Assembly: GCA_963575745.1 (NCBI GenBank)
Contig: CAUYUJ010015957.1
Location: 239,745-303,744, forward strand
Reading direction: 5' to 3'
Source of the DNA: Prorocentrum cordatum
Lineage: Eukaryota > Sar > Dinophyceae > Prorocentrales > Prorocentraceae
Length of the DNA stretch: 64,000 bases
Part shown: positions 51,546 through 61,709 of the stretch, piece by piece
How the letters are laid out: the number at the start of each line of letters is the position of its first letter
How positions within the stretch are numbered: the first letter of the stretch is position 1
Program-made: the position numbers and the translations under genes
The notes under the pieces: generated by a model
What the model saw: only the letters and a program-made list of their open reading frames with translations
Told to the model about the DNA's origin: nothing
The model's database searches: none

Positions 51546-51660
51546 GTTGCACGAAGGATTGCAAAAAAACGAAGGATTGCAAAAAAAACCTTCGAAGGAT
51601 CGCAAAAAAACCAATCGAAGGATTGCAATCATCCCAATCGAAGGATTGCAATCCTTCGAT
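51546..51660. repeat. CGAAGGATTGCAA tandem repeat ending in a 24-bp perfect palindrome
   Basis: Five copies of GAAGGATTGCAA, the first three followed by A runs. The last copy (51637-51660) is a perfect palindrome with left half ATCGAAGGATTG. Confidence 0.9.
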
Positions 51661-51794
51661 GGGGATGACGCGGGTGCCCTGGCACGCGCGGTGCAACCCT
51701 CGCGAGCGCCGCGCACTGGGCTTGCGCCCGCAGCTGGTCCTGGTGGTTGTCGACGGCGGCCCCGGCCCATGCTGTGACGCGGGTGCCATTCCAG
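51661..51794. other. No gene seen
   Basis: Spacer with GGCACGCGCGGTGCAACCC, part of the composite repeat also seen at 31490-31560. Confidence 0.4.
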
Positions 51795-51837
51795 GAGGAG
51801 GAGGAGGAGGAGGAGGAGGAGGAGGAGGAGGAGGAGG
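51795..51837. repeat. (GGA)n microsatellite
   Basis: About 14 GGA units. Confidence 0.95.
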
Positions 51838-52259
51838 TATTTCGGGGGCAGGTGGGAGTGAGCGAGACGGCCTACAGCTCGTGGGCAGCTCCTCCCCCCT
51901 ACCCTGCCCTGGGTCTGGACAGTCGGGGGGAGGTGCGAGGGGCAAAAGAAGGCGCCAAAGATTCCCCCCGAGATGATCCCAAGAGGCCCCCAGATGGCCC
52001 AAGATGGCCTCCGAGACGCTGCATCACAGCACCGCGGGGAAAATCCGCCGATCCGGCGTGTGAGTTTCAAGGAGTCTCAGCTACAGCCTCGAGGCTGAGC
52101 TTCAGCCTCTGGGGGGGTCGCCGGGGTGGCTCTGCCGGGGAAGGGGGGGTGGGGGGGGGGGGGGGGTGTGCGAGTTTCCGGCGAACCCCGGGGCCGCTCC
52201 GGGGGAGTGGAAGATAGGGGGGGGGGGGGCGCCATGCTCCGCTTTTTCCGGCGCTTTGG
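51838..52259. other. No gene; composite repeat with GAGTGAGCGAGACGGC join and G runs
   Basis: GGTGGGAGTGAGCGAGACGG near 51858 and TCTGGACAGTCGGGGG parallel 31815-31915. G runs lie at 52146-52168 and 52218-52228. Confidence 0.5.
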
Positions 52260-52820
52260 AGGAGGGGGGGGGCCCAAGAGACCCCCAAGGGGTTCCAAGA
52301 GGGCCCCGAGTCGCCGAAAAATCGCTCCAAGACGCCCGAGATGGCCTCCAGACGGCCCAAGGTGTCTCCAAGACGCCCCAAGAAGCTTCCAAGAGGCCTC
52401 CCAAGAGGGCCCCAAGAGGCCAGAATCGTTGATTTTCATTGGTTTTCTCAGGGTTTTTAGCGTTCTTGCCTTTTCGGGCGTCCGACGCTCGAAGACGGCC
52501 CAAGAGGCCCCCAAGTCCGTCCCAAGACGGCCCACGATGCTTCCAACACGGCCCAAGAGAGCCCCAAGACGGCCCAAGAGGGCCCCAAGACGGCCCAAGA
52601 GGGCCTCTGGACAGCCCAAGAAGGCCCCAAGAGAGCCCCAAGAGGGGCCCAAGAGGGGGACCACGAACCGAAAGAACCGAGCTTTCCGCCCCAAGAGGCC
52701 CCCAGGAGGCCCCAAGAGACCCCCAAGGGGCCCCAAGAAGCCCACAAGAGGCCCAAAAGAGGTTCCAAGAGGCCCCAAAACAGCTCCCCAGAGGCCTCCA
52801 GACTGCCTCCGGCAGGCCCC
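52260..52820. repeat. 11-bp CCAAGAGGCCC array with a non-repetitive core
   Basis: 11-mers flank a 70-bp core (about 52425-52500) with AATCGTTGATTTTCATTGG, AGGGTTTTTAGCG and TTTTCGGGCGTCCGACG. Related cores occur at about 57635-57695 and 58040-58100. Confidence 0.85.
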
Positions 52821-52989
52821 CGGTTTCTTCCGCGGCACCGCCCAGGGCGCCACCGGCAGGATGTCCTCCGTCTCATCGTTTTCCTTCAAGTTATCGCCTC
52901 TTCCTCATTCTCCTCCTCCTCCTCTGCGACCTCACTCCTATCCCTCAACGATCGCGTCACCGAGTGCCTCTTCTTTGAAACATCCTCGC
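52821..52989. other. No gene seen
   Basis: Short spacer; CTCCTCCTCCTCC near 52910. Confidence 0.4.
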
Positions 52990-53255
52990 TCTTCAAACGC
53001 ACATCCATACACACATGCATACATACCTACATTTAAACACATTTGCATACATAGAAAAACAATCTTCCAGACATACATACTTACATTCACACACATACAC
53101 ACATATTATCATACACACATACAAACATACATACAAACTAAATACATACATACGCGCACAAGCATACATACATACATACGTACCTACACACAGGCACACA
53201 TGATCAATGCATGCATACATGCATGCACGCGTACATACACACACATATATCGTGA
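52990..53255. repeat. (CATA)n-like degenerate tract
   Basis: CATACATA, CACACA and ACATAC blocks over about 260 bp. Confidence 0.9.
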
Positions 53256-53317
53256 AACTCACCGCGTGCTCGAAACTTGAGAGAGACCGCGGGAAGTCGA
53301 GAGAAGCCGCGGAACGA

Positions 53318-53367
53318 GGCCTCTACTACTACTACCACTACTACCACAACCACTACTACTACTACTA

Positions 53368-53402
<35 letters not shown>

Positions 53403-53452
53403 GCTACTACTACTACTACTACTACTACTAATACTACTACTAGTACTACAGG
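53318..53452. repeat. (CTA)n microsatellite
   Basis: CTACTA with CCA, CAA and GCT variants, about 45 units. Confidence 0.95.
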
Positions 53453-54089
53453 AGCGTTTCCCAACTAGTATGTGTGTGTGGGTGATGCTGTGTGCGCATG
53501 TCTGCGGCGCAGGTTAAGTGGTGTGACTGTGTGTGTGCGTTTGAGTGTGCGCCCATAATTTCTGCGTCTGGAGAATAACCCCGAGCGACCCGGATCGGCG
53601 GCACTGGCCGAAGGCCACTACAATAAGCCCAGCTGGGAGGTTCATCCGAGTGCAGAGGCGGAGGGCGACATCCCACCTGGGCACCAGCTCGAGGGCACGC
53701 CCCAAGAAGGCGACAGGAGAGCGACGGCACACAAGACAGTGCAAGGCATGTCAGGATGGACTCTAACGTGCGTCCTGGGGGCCACCGCACCACTCCAGGA
53801 CAGCTCCTGGCGGCCACAGAGCCTCCAGATGGCACCCTCAAAACCTGAGATCGTCACACCGGTCTCTGTCTTCTCGCCCTTTGTTCGCGCCCGACGTGTT
53901 TCCGCGGCCTCTTTCTTTCTTTGCGCACGGCCGCTGGTGCAATGCACACGCGTGCTGGAAGATGGGGATGCGATCATGACACCCTGAAGCTCACGATGAC
54001 CCCGAGGGCTGGGCGCGCGCCATGCAACTGCCCGAGTAAACTGCCGGCGCACAGCTAACTACGCAGAGCAGACTTTCGGCACCCGAAGG
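53453..54089. other. No gene recognised
   Basis: GTGTGTGTG stretches near 53470-53545. GC-rich frames without domains. Confidence 0.4.
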
Positions 54090-55330
54090 CCTCAGGATGG
54101 CTCGAAGAACGCCCACGAGAGCCCCAAGAAGGGCCCAGAAGAGGTCCAGAACGGCCCCAGGAGCGCCCACGAGCCCCAAGAGGGCCCCAAGAGAGCTCCG
54201 AGAGGCGGCCTTTCGGGCTTCGACGGTGGGAGGGGCTAATTGGGGGCCCCTCTCTTCTTCACAACCCAAACCATTGGAAGGCAGGAGCGGTTTGAATACT
54301 TAGTGTTGGCCTCACGAGGGGTATCTTTGGGAGGCGTGTGGCCAAGATGGCTCCAAGATAGCTCCAGATGCCTTAAGATGGCCTCCGACATGGCCCAAAA
54401 TGGTCAAACTTGGCTCAGGATGGACTACACAATGCCTCCAGGAGGACCCAAGATGACCCACAAGACTGCTCTAAGTGGCCTCGGAGCCCCCCACGGACGC
54501 CTACATATAAGCCAAAATCGCTCAAACACCCAAGGTTGTGCTCAATGTTATGTTGCCTTCTGGTAGTTTCGCTTCCGATGTGTTTCTAAGGCCTCAAGGG
54601 GGGTCCAAGATCGTTCGAGAGAGCCCAGAGGGGGGTCCAAGAAGACTCACACCCCAGGAGCGCCCAAGAGCACCCCAAGAGAGCTCTCAGAGGCCAGTGT
54701 TCGAGCTCCAAGGAAAACCTAATTGCGGAACCCCATCTTTTTAATAAATGTCCCCAAGGATAACCCCAAGGGACACCCAAGGCTCTCAAGAGAGCCCCAA
54801 GAGATCCCCAAGGGCTTCCAAAATGGCCCTAAGAGTACAACAAGATGATCCCAAGAAGCCTCCGAGAGGCTCCCAGATGTAACGGGCCGAGAAGGCTGTC
54901 TTGCTTCACTCTTGTGTCCGATCAGGCTCCTCCCGAGCTTCTGTTTGACAGCTGCTTCCCCTCTCTGTTACACTGCGTGCTCCTGCACAGCCCTGGTCAA
55001 TACAAATCGCCTGATGGGTCGTTTCTGGATGGGCCGGCCAGCGGGGACGTCGGTTCGAGGTGTCATCTGGAGTGTTCAAGAAATCCCAAAGAAGGTCCCA
55101 AACAAACCCAAAAAGTTCCCAAGACTGGCAACGAGGACCCCAAGAGGGGCCTGAAAGGGTCCCAGAAGAAATCCAGAGGGATACAACATGGTCTAAGAGA
55201 CTACCCAGGCGGCGAAACGGGAGCCCCAGAGATCCCAAGACGGCCCGAGAGCGCCCCAAGAGGCCCTCAGAGGACCCCAAGAGACGTCCAGTCGCCCCCA
55301 TAGCGCCCCAAGAGATCCCCAGGGTCACAG
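54090..55330. repeat. Diffuse 11-bp array
   Basis: GAGCCCCAAGA, CCAAGATGGCT and GGGTCCAAGA-type units occur in three clusters (54090-54215, 54340-54480 and 54590-54860) and again at 55080-55320, with unrelated sequence between. Confidence 0.75.
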
Positions 55331-55510
55331 CTACCCAAGAACGTATACCACCCACGTCAGTCACATGGCAAGACCGTGGGGTGGGCCCGCTCATGGGCCC
55401 GCTGAACCTCCCAGAGACGCACGCCAGTGGAGACAGTGGCGCACCAGGCAGCGCCCAAAAGGCGAGATCTCGCGTCGGTGGTTCAAAGATGGAGGCCCGA
55501 GGGATGGGGA
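55331..55510. other. No gene seen
   Basis: Short spacer. Confidence 0.4.
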
Positions 55511-55660
55511 CCTGAGGATAGGAAGGGATCCACGTGTTTGAGGATAGGGTAGGATAGGATAGGAGGGATAGGATAGGATAGGATAGGGATGAGGACCTAA
55601 GGATAGGGATGAGGACCTAAGGATAGGAAGGATAGGATAGGATAGGATAGGGTGGATCTA
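55511..55660. repeat. (GGATA)n pentanucleotide tract
   Basis: GGATAGGATAGGATA runs at 55545-55590 and 55620-55655, with a duplicated GATGAGGACCTAAGGATAGG between them. Confidence 0.95.
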
Positions 55661-55749
55661 CGCTGTTTGAGGCACCTCGGCCTAGAGGGCCCCATCCCTC
55701 GGGACCCCCATCTTTGAACCGCCGACTCGTCGGGCCCGACGAGGGCGCC

Positions 55750-56960
55750 CCCCGCCGGCGGAGCCTCGCGAGCGTGGCGACGGCGGCGCGGCTGGCAGCA
55801 CCCCGGGAGGGCGAGGCCTCGTGGGGGTCCGCGTGTGGACCGCCCCCGCGCCGGGCAGCTCCGTAAGAGCGGTTTTTTGAAGGCAGATCTGCCTTCATTG
55901 TAAGGACGGTTCTTTGAGGGCAGATCTGCCTTCAAAAAACCGTTCTTGCAGAGTAGACCATTTTTTGAAGGCAGATCTGCCTTCAGAAAACCGTTCTTAT
56001 TGAAGGCAAATCTGCCTTCAAAAAACCGTTCTTACAGAGGGACCCACGGACGTGGCGATAGCTGCGAAATTGGCGGCAGCCAAAGGGGGCGATGTCGCAC
56101 TCGGCACGCGCAGCGCGGCGCTCCACCCGAGAGCTCACGAGAGCGGCCACGGTTGCGCAGTTCGCCGCATGGAAAAAAAAGGCGAGATTGGCTCGGATCC
56201 GCGTTGCGCCGCACTCTGCTGTACTCTCCAGGAGCAGGGGTGACAGTTGCGAGGCTGGCAAAACCCAAAGCGGCACGGTCGGCAGCACACAAAGAGGCGA
56301 CATCTCGTTCGGGTGTGCGCAGCACCGCACTCTGCGTGATCCTCCAGGAGTTCACACAAGTGGCGACAATTGCGCGGCGGGCAGCACCAAAGGAGGCCAA
56401 GGACCCATTTCAATCTGCGTAGGACGGCACCACGCTGAACCCCAAAGAAGCTCACATAAGACAACCGCGCAGCTGGCAGCGCCCAAGATGGCCAAAGTCT
56501 CGGTTGGATCTGCGTAGCACCGCACCCCGCTAGAACCCCCAGGAGGGCACAAAAGCGAGCGAAGATTGCTCAATTGACACCACCCAAGGGGGCCGGGGTC
56601 TCGTCTGGATCTGTGTAGCACTGCCCTCCGCTGGACCCCTCAGGAGCTCATATAAGCAGCGACAATTGTGCAACGAGGGCGAGGTCTCGTTCGCCACGTC
56701 TCGTTTGCTCTACGCAGCACCACACCCCGCTTGACCTCCCAGGAGCTCACGGACGTGACGACATCTCATCCTGTGGCAGCACCCGGGGAGGCGAGCTCCC
56801 TCTCTCTCTCTCTCTCTCTCCCCTGGGCCTGCGCAGCGCCCCGCTCCGCAGGAGACCCCAGGAGCTCAAGCATGTAGCGACAGCTGCGCGGTTGGCAACC
56901 CCGGAGAAGAAGCGAGATCTGGCTGTGGCCCGGCGGCGCTGCAAAGCGGCGACGGCTGCG
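55750..56960. repeat. About 105-bp satellite, eight or more diverged copies
   Basis: The landmark CAGGAGCTCACA(T/C)AAG, followed by GCGACAATTGCGCGGCTGGC, recurs near 56130, 56228, 56345, 56446, 56538, 56642, 56740 and 56855. Units also share GTCTCGTT(C/T)GG and TGCG(C/T)AGCACCGCAC. The palindromic hairpins at 55864-56037 lie inside the array. A (CT)n is at 56799-56821. Confidence 0.8.
55864..56037. repeat. Four hairpins with core GAAGGCAGATCTGCCTTC
   Basis: The 18-bp perfect palindrome occurs three times exactly (about 55880, 55915 and 55966) and once with one change (about 56005, GCAAATC). Each is flanked by A or T runs and AACGGTT/AACCGTT, so whole units form longer hairpins. Confidence 0.93.
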
Positions 56961-57449
56961 CGCCGGGCAACCGACACCCATGGAGGAAGAGGGAGAGGAA
57001 GCGAGGAGGAAGCGAAGAGGAGGCAAGCAGGAAGCGAGGATGGAGCGAAGAGAGGGCGAGGAGAAGAGGAGACAGGAAAGAGAGGGGGAACAGCAGGGCT
57101 CTACTCAAAACGAGGACCCAACACAGGAGGGCTGTGCACAAAAACTAATACGGCTGACCAACGAGGGAAGAGGCACGGAGGACAGACACAAGCGAGTTCT
57201 AGACCTGGGGAAGAGGAGCGCACAGAATACACTGCGCTGGCACGGTGGCGAACCTTGCCGCAGGCACCTGAATCCGCCGCCCCCTTTTGCTTTAGCAAAG
57301 GGGTGCCCGGCGTGCTGAATCCTCTCGGTTTTGGTTTCGGTTCTTTTTCCAAAAGAACTCCCCCTGGGGCTCCGGCACGTCCCGCCGGCCACCCGTAGAG
57401 CGCGTCCGTCGATGCCCAAAAACGGCCGTTTCGCTCGGGACATCCTCAA
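56961..57449. other. No gene recognised
   Basis: Purine-rich GAGGAAGCGAGG repeats lie at 56975-57095. The remainder has overlapping frames without domains. Confidence 0.4.
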
Positions 57450-58180
57450 AAAATCGCGAAGATGGCCCAAGATGGCCTCCAAGTCCGCCCAAGATGGTCC
57501 AAGACGGCCTCCAAGACGGCCCAAGAGAGTCCAAGCCGGCCCAAGACGGCCCAAGAGGCCCCCCAGAGGCCTCCAAGACGGCCCAAGAGGCCTCCAAGAG
57601 GTCCCCCAGGAGGGTCCGAAGAGGCCAAAATCAGATTTTCCTTAGGTGTTTGAAGGATTTTGGAATTTGCTTCTTCTCGGCATTCCGACGGCTCAAGACG
57701 GCCCAAGAGGCCCCCAAGATGGCCCAAGAGGCCACCAAGAGGGCCCCATGACGGCCTAAGTGGCCTCCAAGACGGCCCCAAGAGGGCCCAAAGACGGCCC
57801 AAGAGGCCTCCAACACGCCCAAGATGGCCTCCAAGACGCCCAAGATGGCCTCCAAGACGGCCCCGAAGCACCCCAAGAGGGCCCCCAGTCGGCCCAGGAA
57901 GGCCCCCAAGACGGCTCCCGACGGCGTCAGACGTGCCAGGAACCCACCAAGATGGCCGACGTTGGCTCGAAGCTGGCCCAAGACGGCCCAAGAGGCCCCA
58001 AGAGGGCCTCCAGGAAGGCCAGAAGAGGCCAAAAAACCGTGATTTTCTTAAGGTTTTTGACGGATTTGGGCATTTCCTTCTTTTCGGCCTTCCGACGGCC
58101 CGAGACGGCCCAAGAGCCCCCAAAGATCGCCGAAAGATCGCCCAAGAGGCCTCCAAGACGGCCAAGATAACCTTCAAGAT
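57450..58180. repeat. 11-bp CCAAGACGGCC array with two spaced cores
   Basis: Dense CCAAGACGGCC and CCAAGAGGCCT units surround two cores (57635-57695 and 58040-58100) that share TCAGATTTTC/GTGATTTTC, TTAGGTGTTTGA/TAAGGTTTTTGA, GGATTT and TTCTTTTCGGC(A/C)TTCCGACGG. The core spacing is about 405 bp. The array ends 75 bp before the NIPA-like gene's stop. Confidence 0.88.
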
Positions 58181-58253
58181 GCCCACGTGTTCCCCGAAGG
58201 CTTTCCAAACCGATTCGGGGAACACATGGTCCGATGGCTTGGCAGGTCTGGCC

Positions 58254-59123
58254 TCAACGGTCGACCACATATGCGCCTCCAGAAAGACAGGGGGCGGCGG
58301 TGATTCGCCGTAGGCGTCTTGGATAAGCACCTAAACACATCAATGTGTACACCATAACATAGGACAACCAGTAGCGCGGCGTGTCGTGCCAAACAAAGCG
58401 CCCGGTGAAAGCGGTGATGATAAGTTTGAAACACTCGTTCGAAGCCATGAAAAACACAAGGTCGCACTCCCGTGCTGCAAAAGCCCCGAAAAGAAGTGAA
58501 CCGACACCACAAAATAAGTAGACGACGAAGAAGACGCCAAACAGCGAGCCAGTAGTAAAAGTGAGAAACTTCCCAACCGCTGCACCAACGGCCGTAGCAA
58601 TCGCCACGAAGAGCGAATAACCAATCGTGTTATAGAATACATTGTGCTGGCAGGTCCTCATCACTACAAGAGAGATGACGGCAAGAAAGAAGACGAATAT
58701 CATCCATGATATCGCTGGGGTCGTCAGCAGCCGATTCCAAGCTGTCGCGTTACACGCTTCTGCAGGGGTGGTGTCCTCGGGGCCAACATCCCCCAAGCAG
58801 CAGGCTGCGCACGTGAGGACTAAGGTCCCTACCAAGCATGCCTTATCGAAGTGCCCGATCTCAAGAAGCACCTGCAGCGCCAGATTCGAGAGAAGAAGCG
58901 TCGCCGTCTCCAGGGGCATCGCGAGAGCCACGGGACCCCACGCACAAGCCTGAAGAAAGAGCCCGACGGCGGCCAACTGCAAAACCAAGTTGGTGGCCAT
59001 GTGCAGGCATCCCGTGCATGCCGTCTTCTTCTTGTGTCTCGCACACGCCAAGATGTTCATGCCAACGGCCATCACGAGACCGCTCAGCACGGCGAACACA
59101 CCGCAGAGGTACACAGACGCCAT
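58254..59123 (-). CDS. NIPA-like magnesium transporter / DMT-family membrane protein
   Basis: A protein of 289 residues starting MASVYLCGVF; an in-frame TGA lies about ten codons upstream, so the start is secure. It has about nine hydrophobic segments: VYLCGVFAVLSGLVMAVGMN near the N-terminus, NLVLQLAAVGLFLQ, PVALAMPLETATLLLSNLAL, ACLVGTLVLTCAACCLG, MIFVFFLAVISLVVM, SLFVAIATAVGAAVG, FGVFFVVYLFCGVGSLLFG, FKLIITAF and WLSYVMVYTLMCLG. The run WGPVALAMPLETATLLLSNL, then LLEIGHFDKACLVGTLV, then LGDVGPED follows the NIPA pattern (A-P-x-x-x-x-P-L near a helix start, L-x-E, G-x-x-G, then a short Pro/Glu loop). NIPA proteins move Mg2+ across plasma or endosomal membranes. The C-terminus (about 25 residues, basic) is short for the family, so a further exon may exist. 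Confidence 0.68.
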   Translation of the reverse strand: MASVYLCGVFAVLSGLVMAVGMNILACARHKKKTACTGCLHMATNLVLQLAAVGLFLQACAWGPVALAMPLETATLLLSNLALQVLLEIGHFDKACLVGTLVLTCAACCLGDVGPEDTTPAEACNATAWNRLLTTPAISWMIFVFFLAVISLVVMRTCQHNVFYNTIGYSLFVAIATAVGAAVGKFLTFTTGSLFGVFFVVYLFCGVGSLLFGAFAARECDLVFFMASNECFKLIITAFTGRFVWHDTPRYWLSYVMVYTLMCLGAYPRRLRRITAAPCLSGGAYVVDR

Positions 59124-59472
59124 CGAGCGACGGACCGTCCGGCACACTATTCAGACGGCATGCGCGATGCTACGGATTCGGCCGAACGCTCGACCCAGCA
59201 TGATTGCGGAGACCATCTTCTGGATGCGGGCGTGCATAGTTCCCCGGGGCCAGGGCCCAGGGGGGCCACTGAAGGCCGGAAGTCGAGCGGCCAAGGAGAA
59301 AGATCAGCCCTGGGCGCCTGAAATGCGGCCTCCCTCGAAGAAGCAGTATGCACCGCCAACTCCACACGCGGAGCACGAGAAGCCCACGCGCTGGACACGC
59401 CCACATGCGAGAGGCCAGCGTGCGCGGCCGACCGTGGAAGGATGTGCGGCAACACGCGCACACAGCTCTCTC
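59124..59472. other. 5' flank of the NIPA-like gene
   Basis: No spliced-leader relic and no second gene seen. Frames overlap on both strands. Confidence 0.4.
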
Positions 59473-59722
59473 GCCCGGGTCGGTGGCAGCTCATGGGAGC
59501 CTTGCATGCCATCTGGCTGGCTCTTGCGAATCGACGCTATCCCACGCTAGTCGACGCTAATCGACGCTATACAGAGGCTAATCGACGCTAGTCGACGCTA
59601 AATCGACGCTGATCGACGCTAATCGAATCGACGCTAAATCGACGCTAACCCACGCTAGCGCAGTCTAAAGACGGAATTGCGAGAGCATGCAAGGCTCCCA
59701 GGAGTTGCTACCGAAGCCCGGG
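59473..59722. mobile_element. Foldback element with internal TCGACGCTAA repeats
   Basis: Left arm 59473-59509 (GCCCGGGTCGGTGGCAGCTC, then GGGAGCCTTGCATGC) and right arm 59685-59722 (GCATGCAAGGCTCCC, then GAGTTGC, then GCCCGGGC) are inverted copies with few mismatches. Between them, 59530-59665 is a run of about twelve TCGACGCTAA-type units. Confidence 0.75.
59530..59665. repeat. TCGACGCTAA minisatellite
   Basis: Units of 10-13 bp: AATCGACGCTA, GTCGACGCTA, CCCACGCTAG. Confidence 0.9.
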
Positions 59723-60382
59723 CCTGCCATGTCACGCGTGTCCAGCTTCCCGATAGAGACCAACGGTGCGCAACCGCTGGCCTCGCCCCACGCCGCAAGC
59801 GGCAACGCTGGACATCCAGCAGAGGCCCAACTGCTGCCCCGCCCACAGGGCTCTGGCGGCCCCGCAGGTGTGATCGCAAGCACAGGCTGGCGGACGGGAC
59901 CAGAAGGGTGGGCACGGGACTGGAGGCTGAGCATCGTTTCATCAATCCCCATCCACACTGGCATGCCTGTGGCCCCACGTGCCGATTTACACCCCTAGAT
60001 GGAGATATACGCGGTTCCTTTCGGGTTTCGAGGGACCTATCCCCAACTGAGGGGTTCAGATGGTGGGCTGAGATGCGCGGCCCAGTGGGGATGGGGATCT
60101 GTTAGACGACACTGAGAGGCGAGGGAGGGGAGACCGAGGGAGAGGAACAAAGAACGGCACGAACAGAAACTCCCAGGAGGCCCACGCGGACCTCTTGGAC
60201 CAGCGCCGCTCCACACAGACCCCGCTCCCACGAGCACCGCCACATTCGCCCCCCCTCGCTCGTCGAGTGCCCTCCCTCCCTCCAGCGGCGCGCGGGCCCG
60301 GCGCCTGGGCGGCCAGGAAGTGAGTGATGTGCGGGCGCGCCTTCCCCTGGAGCCGCGGGCCGCGGCCGGAGCGGGGCCATCG
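59723..60382. other. No gene recognised
   Basis: GC-rich sequence; frames without recognisable domains. Confidence 0.4.
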
Positions 60383-60500
60383 GCGGCGGCAGCAGCGGCA
60401 GCGGCGGCGGCAGCGGCGGCGGCAGTGGCGGCGGCGGCAGCGGCGGCGGCGGCAGCGGCGGCGGCGTCAGCGGCGGCGGCGGCAGCGGCGGCGGCGGCCC
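60383..60500. repeat. (GCG)n-rich microsatellite
   Basis: GGCGGCGGCAGC blocks repeated about ten times. Reads as poly-Ala on plus. Confidence 0.93.
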
Positions 60501-60617
60501 CCAGAGGCATGTTTGCTCCTCGAGAGCTCCTCGAGATCCCAGGGCAAGATTCTGAAGCGGCGGGTGCGGGTGCATTCTGGTGGTGGGGTGGAGAAGGTGG
60601 CAGAGGGGCCCCCGCGC

Positions 60618-60704
60618 CTGGTTCATGAACATCCAAAACTGGCAGAGCACCGCGACGGACTCCAGGTAGAGGGCGAAAGCCCAGCAGATGTCCTCGTCTT
60701 CGGC
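60618..60704 (-). CDS. Possible exon of a KDEL-receptor (ERD2)-like protein
   Basis: About 29 residues: AEDEDICWAFALYLESVAVL followed by CQFWMFMNQ. The pattern W-x-F-x-x-Y-L-E-S/A-V-A-x-L-x-Q is the conserved helix of ER retention receptors, which return KDEL-tagged proteins from Golgi to ER. Nothing before or after it in frame matches the family, so it would be a single internal exon. The minus strand after MNQ reads CCAGGCGCGG, where a GC donor (used in dinoflagellates) is possible. It could equally be an exon relic or a chance similarity in a short segment. Confidence 0.42.
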
Positions 60705-61475
60705 CGCCAGAGGGAGCGGGGCGGCCCGCGGGAGAGGGAAGGTGCACCAACACACGGCTTTCGGGGCCCCCGCGGGCCAACCAGGGGTGGCCGATGCTTC
60801 AGGTGCGAAGTCCAGTCAGAGGAGCTGAAGGCAGCCGTCGTCCCAGCTCAGGTCGGCCCCGCAGATAACACGTTCGTACACTATTTTTTGCGAGAGCCGA
60901 GACCCTCAGATGGCCGCCTGGGACGGCACTGCCACCCGCATGGAGCTGTCGTCGCCACGAGCCGCGGTCGATAAGCAGGCCGAATCTCCGTTCAGAACCC
61001 GCTCCAGGCTTCCAGAGCCATCCCCACCGCGCGCCCCTCTGGATAGCTTCCTCGTTTGGGAAGGGCTGCCGCTCTCCACTCCGCACAATCACAAGCAGAA
61101 GCCGCACGGCAATGATTACCGCCTCGGCACTTCACACTCACATCCGAACCCTACTCCAAGCGGGTGTGGTGGCCGTGACCCCAGCGAGCCGTATTAGCGT
61201 CAACGGCTGCTGTGTCTGTGTCACCCTCTGGGGCCCTCTTTCTGAAAAACTCTGTGTCGCATGCAACGATACTCGCATGCGCAAGTGCACACGTGTCCAC
61301 GCACGCACACTACTCAAGCCGTAGCAACCACACGACGACGCACACTGCATCCCATCAAGCCGCACGGAAGCGCATCACGTAAGGGCCCATGGCTGCACGA
61401 CCACACCAGAATTGTATGCATGCTTACGTACACTTGTGTATATATTTATCTATATGTAGGTGCATGTATATATAT
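60705..61475. other. No gene recognised
   Basis: The KDEL-like exon's neighbours were sought on minus without success. Plus and minus frames are overlapping. ATGCATGC-type short repeats lie near 61260-61430. Confidence 0.35.
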
Positions 61476-61480
61476 AAATA

Positions 61481-61520
<40 letters not shown>
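61476..61520. repeat. (TA)n microsatellite
   Basis: Uninterrupted TA for about 40 bp, flanked by looser TATA-rich sequence from 61438. Confidence 0.97.
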
Positions 61521-61521
<1 letters not shown>

Positions 61522-61709
61522 GTGTGTGTATGCTCCATATTCATATGTAGCATGAAATGTGTGTGGGTGGTGCTGCGTCCACTCTGAAAACTGAGCAGAG
61601 AGATGGAGGCGATGGTGGGTGTTCTTCGTCGCATAATTATTGTCAATATTAAAATTGCTAGATTCGGCTCCTCCTCGTTCTTGTCAGCATCATCCTTCGT
61701 ATTGGATTC

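Noticed and set aside
60037-60780. A 247-residue Ala-rich frame and a 217-residue Pro-rich frame across (GCG)n
   Set aside because: Both are low-complexity translations of the microsatellite; only the short KDEL-receptor-like piece has independent support.
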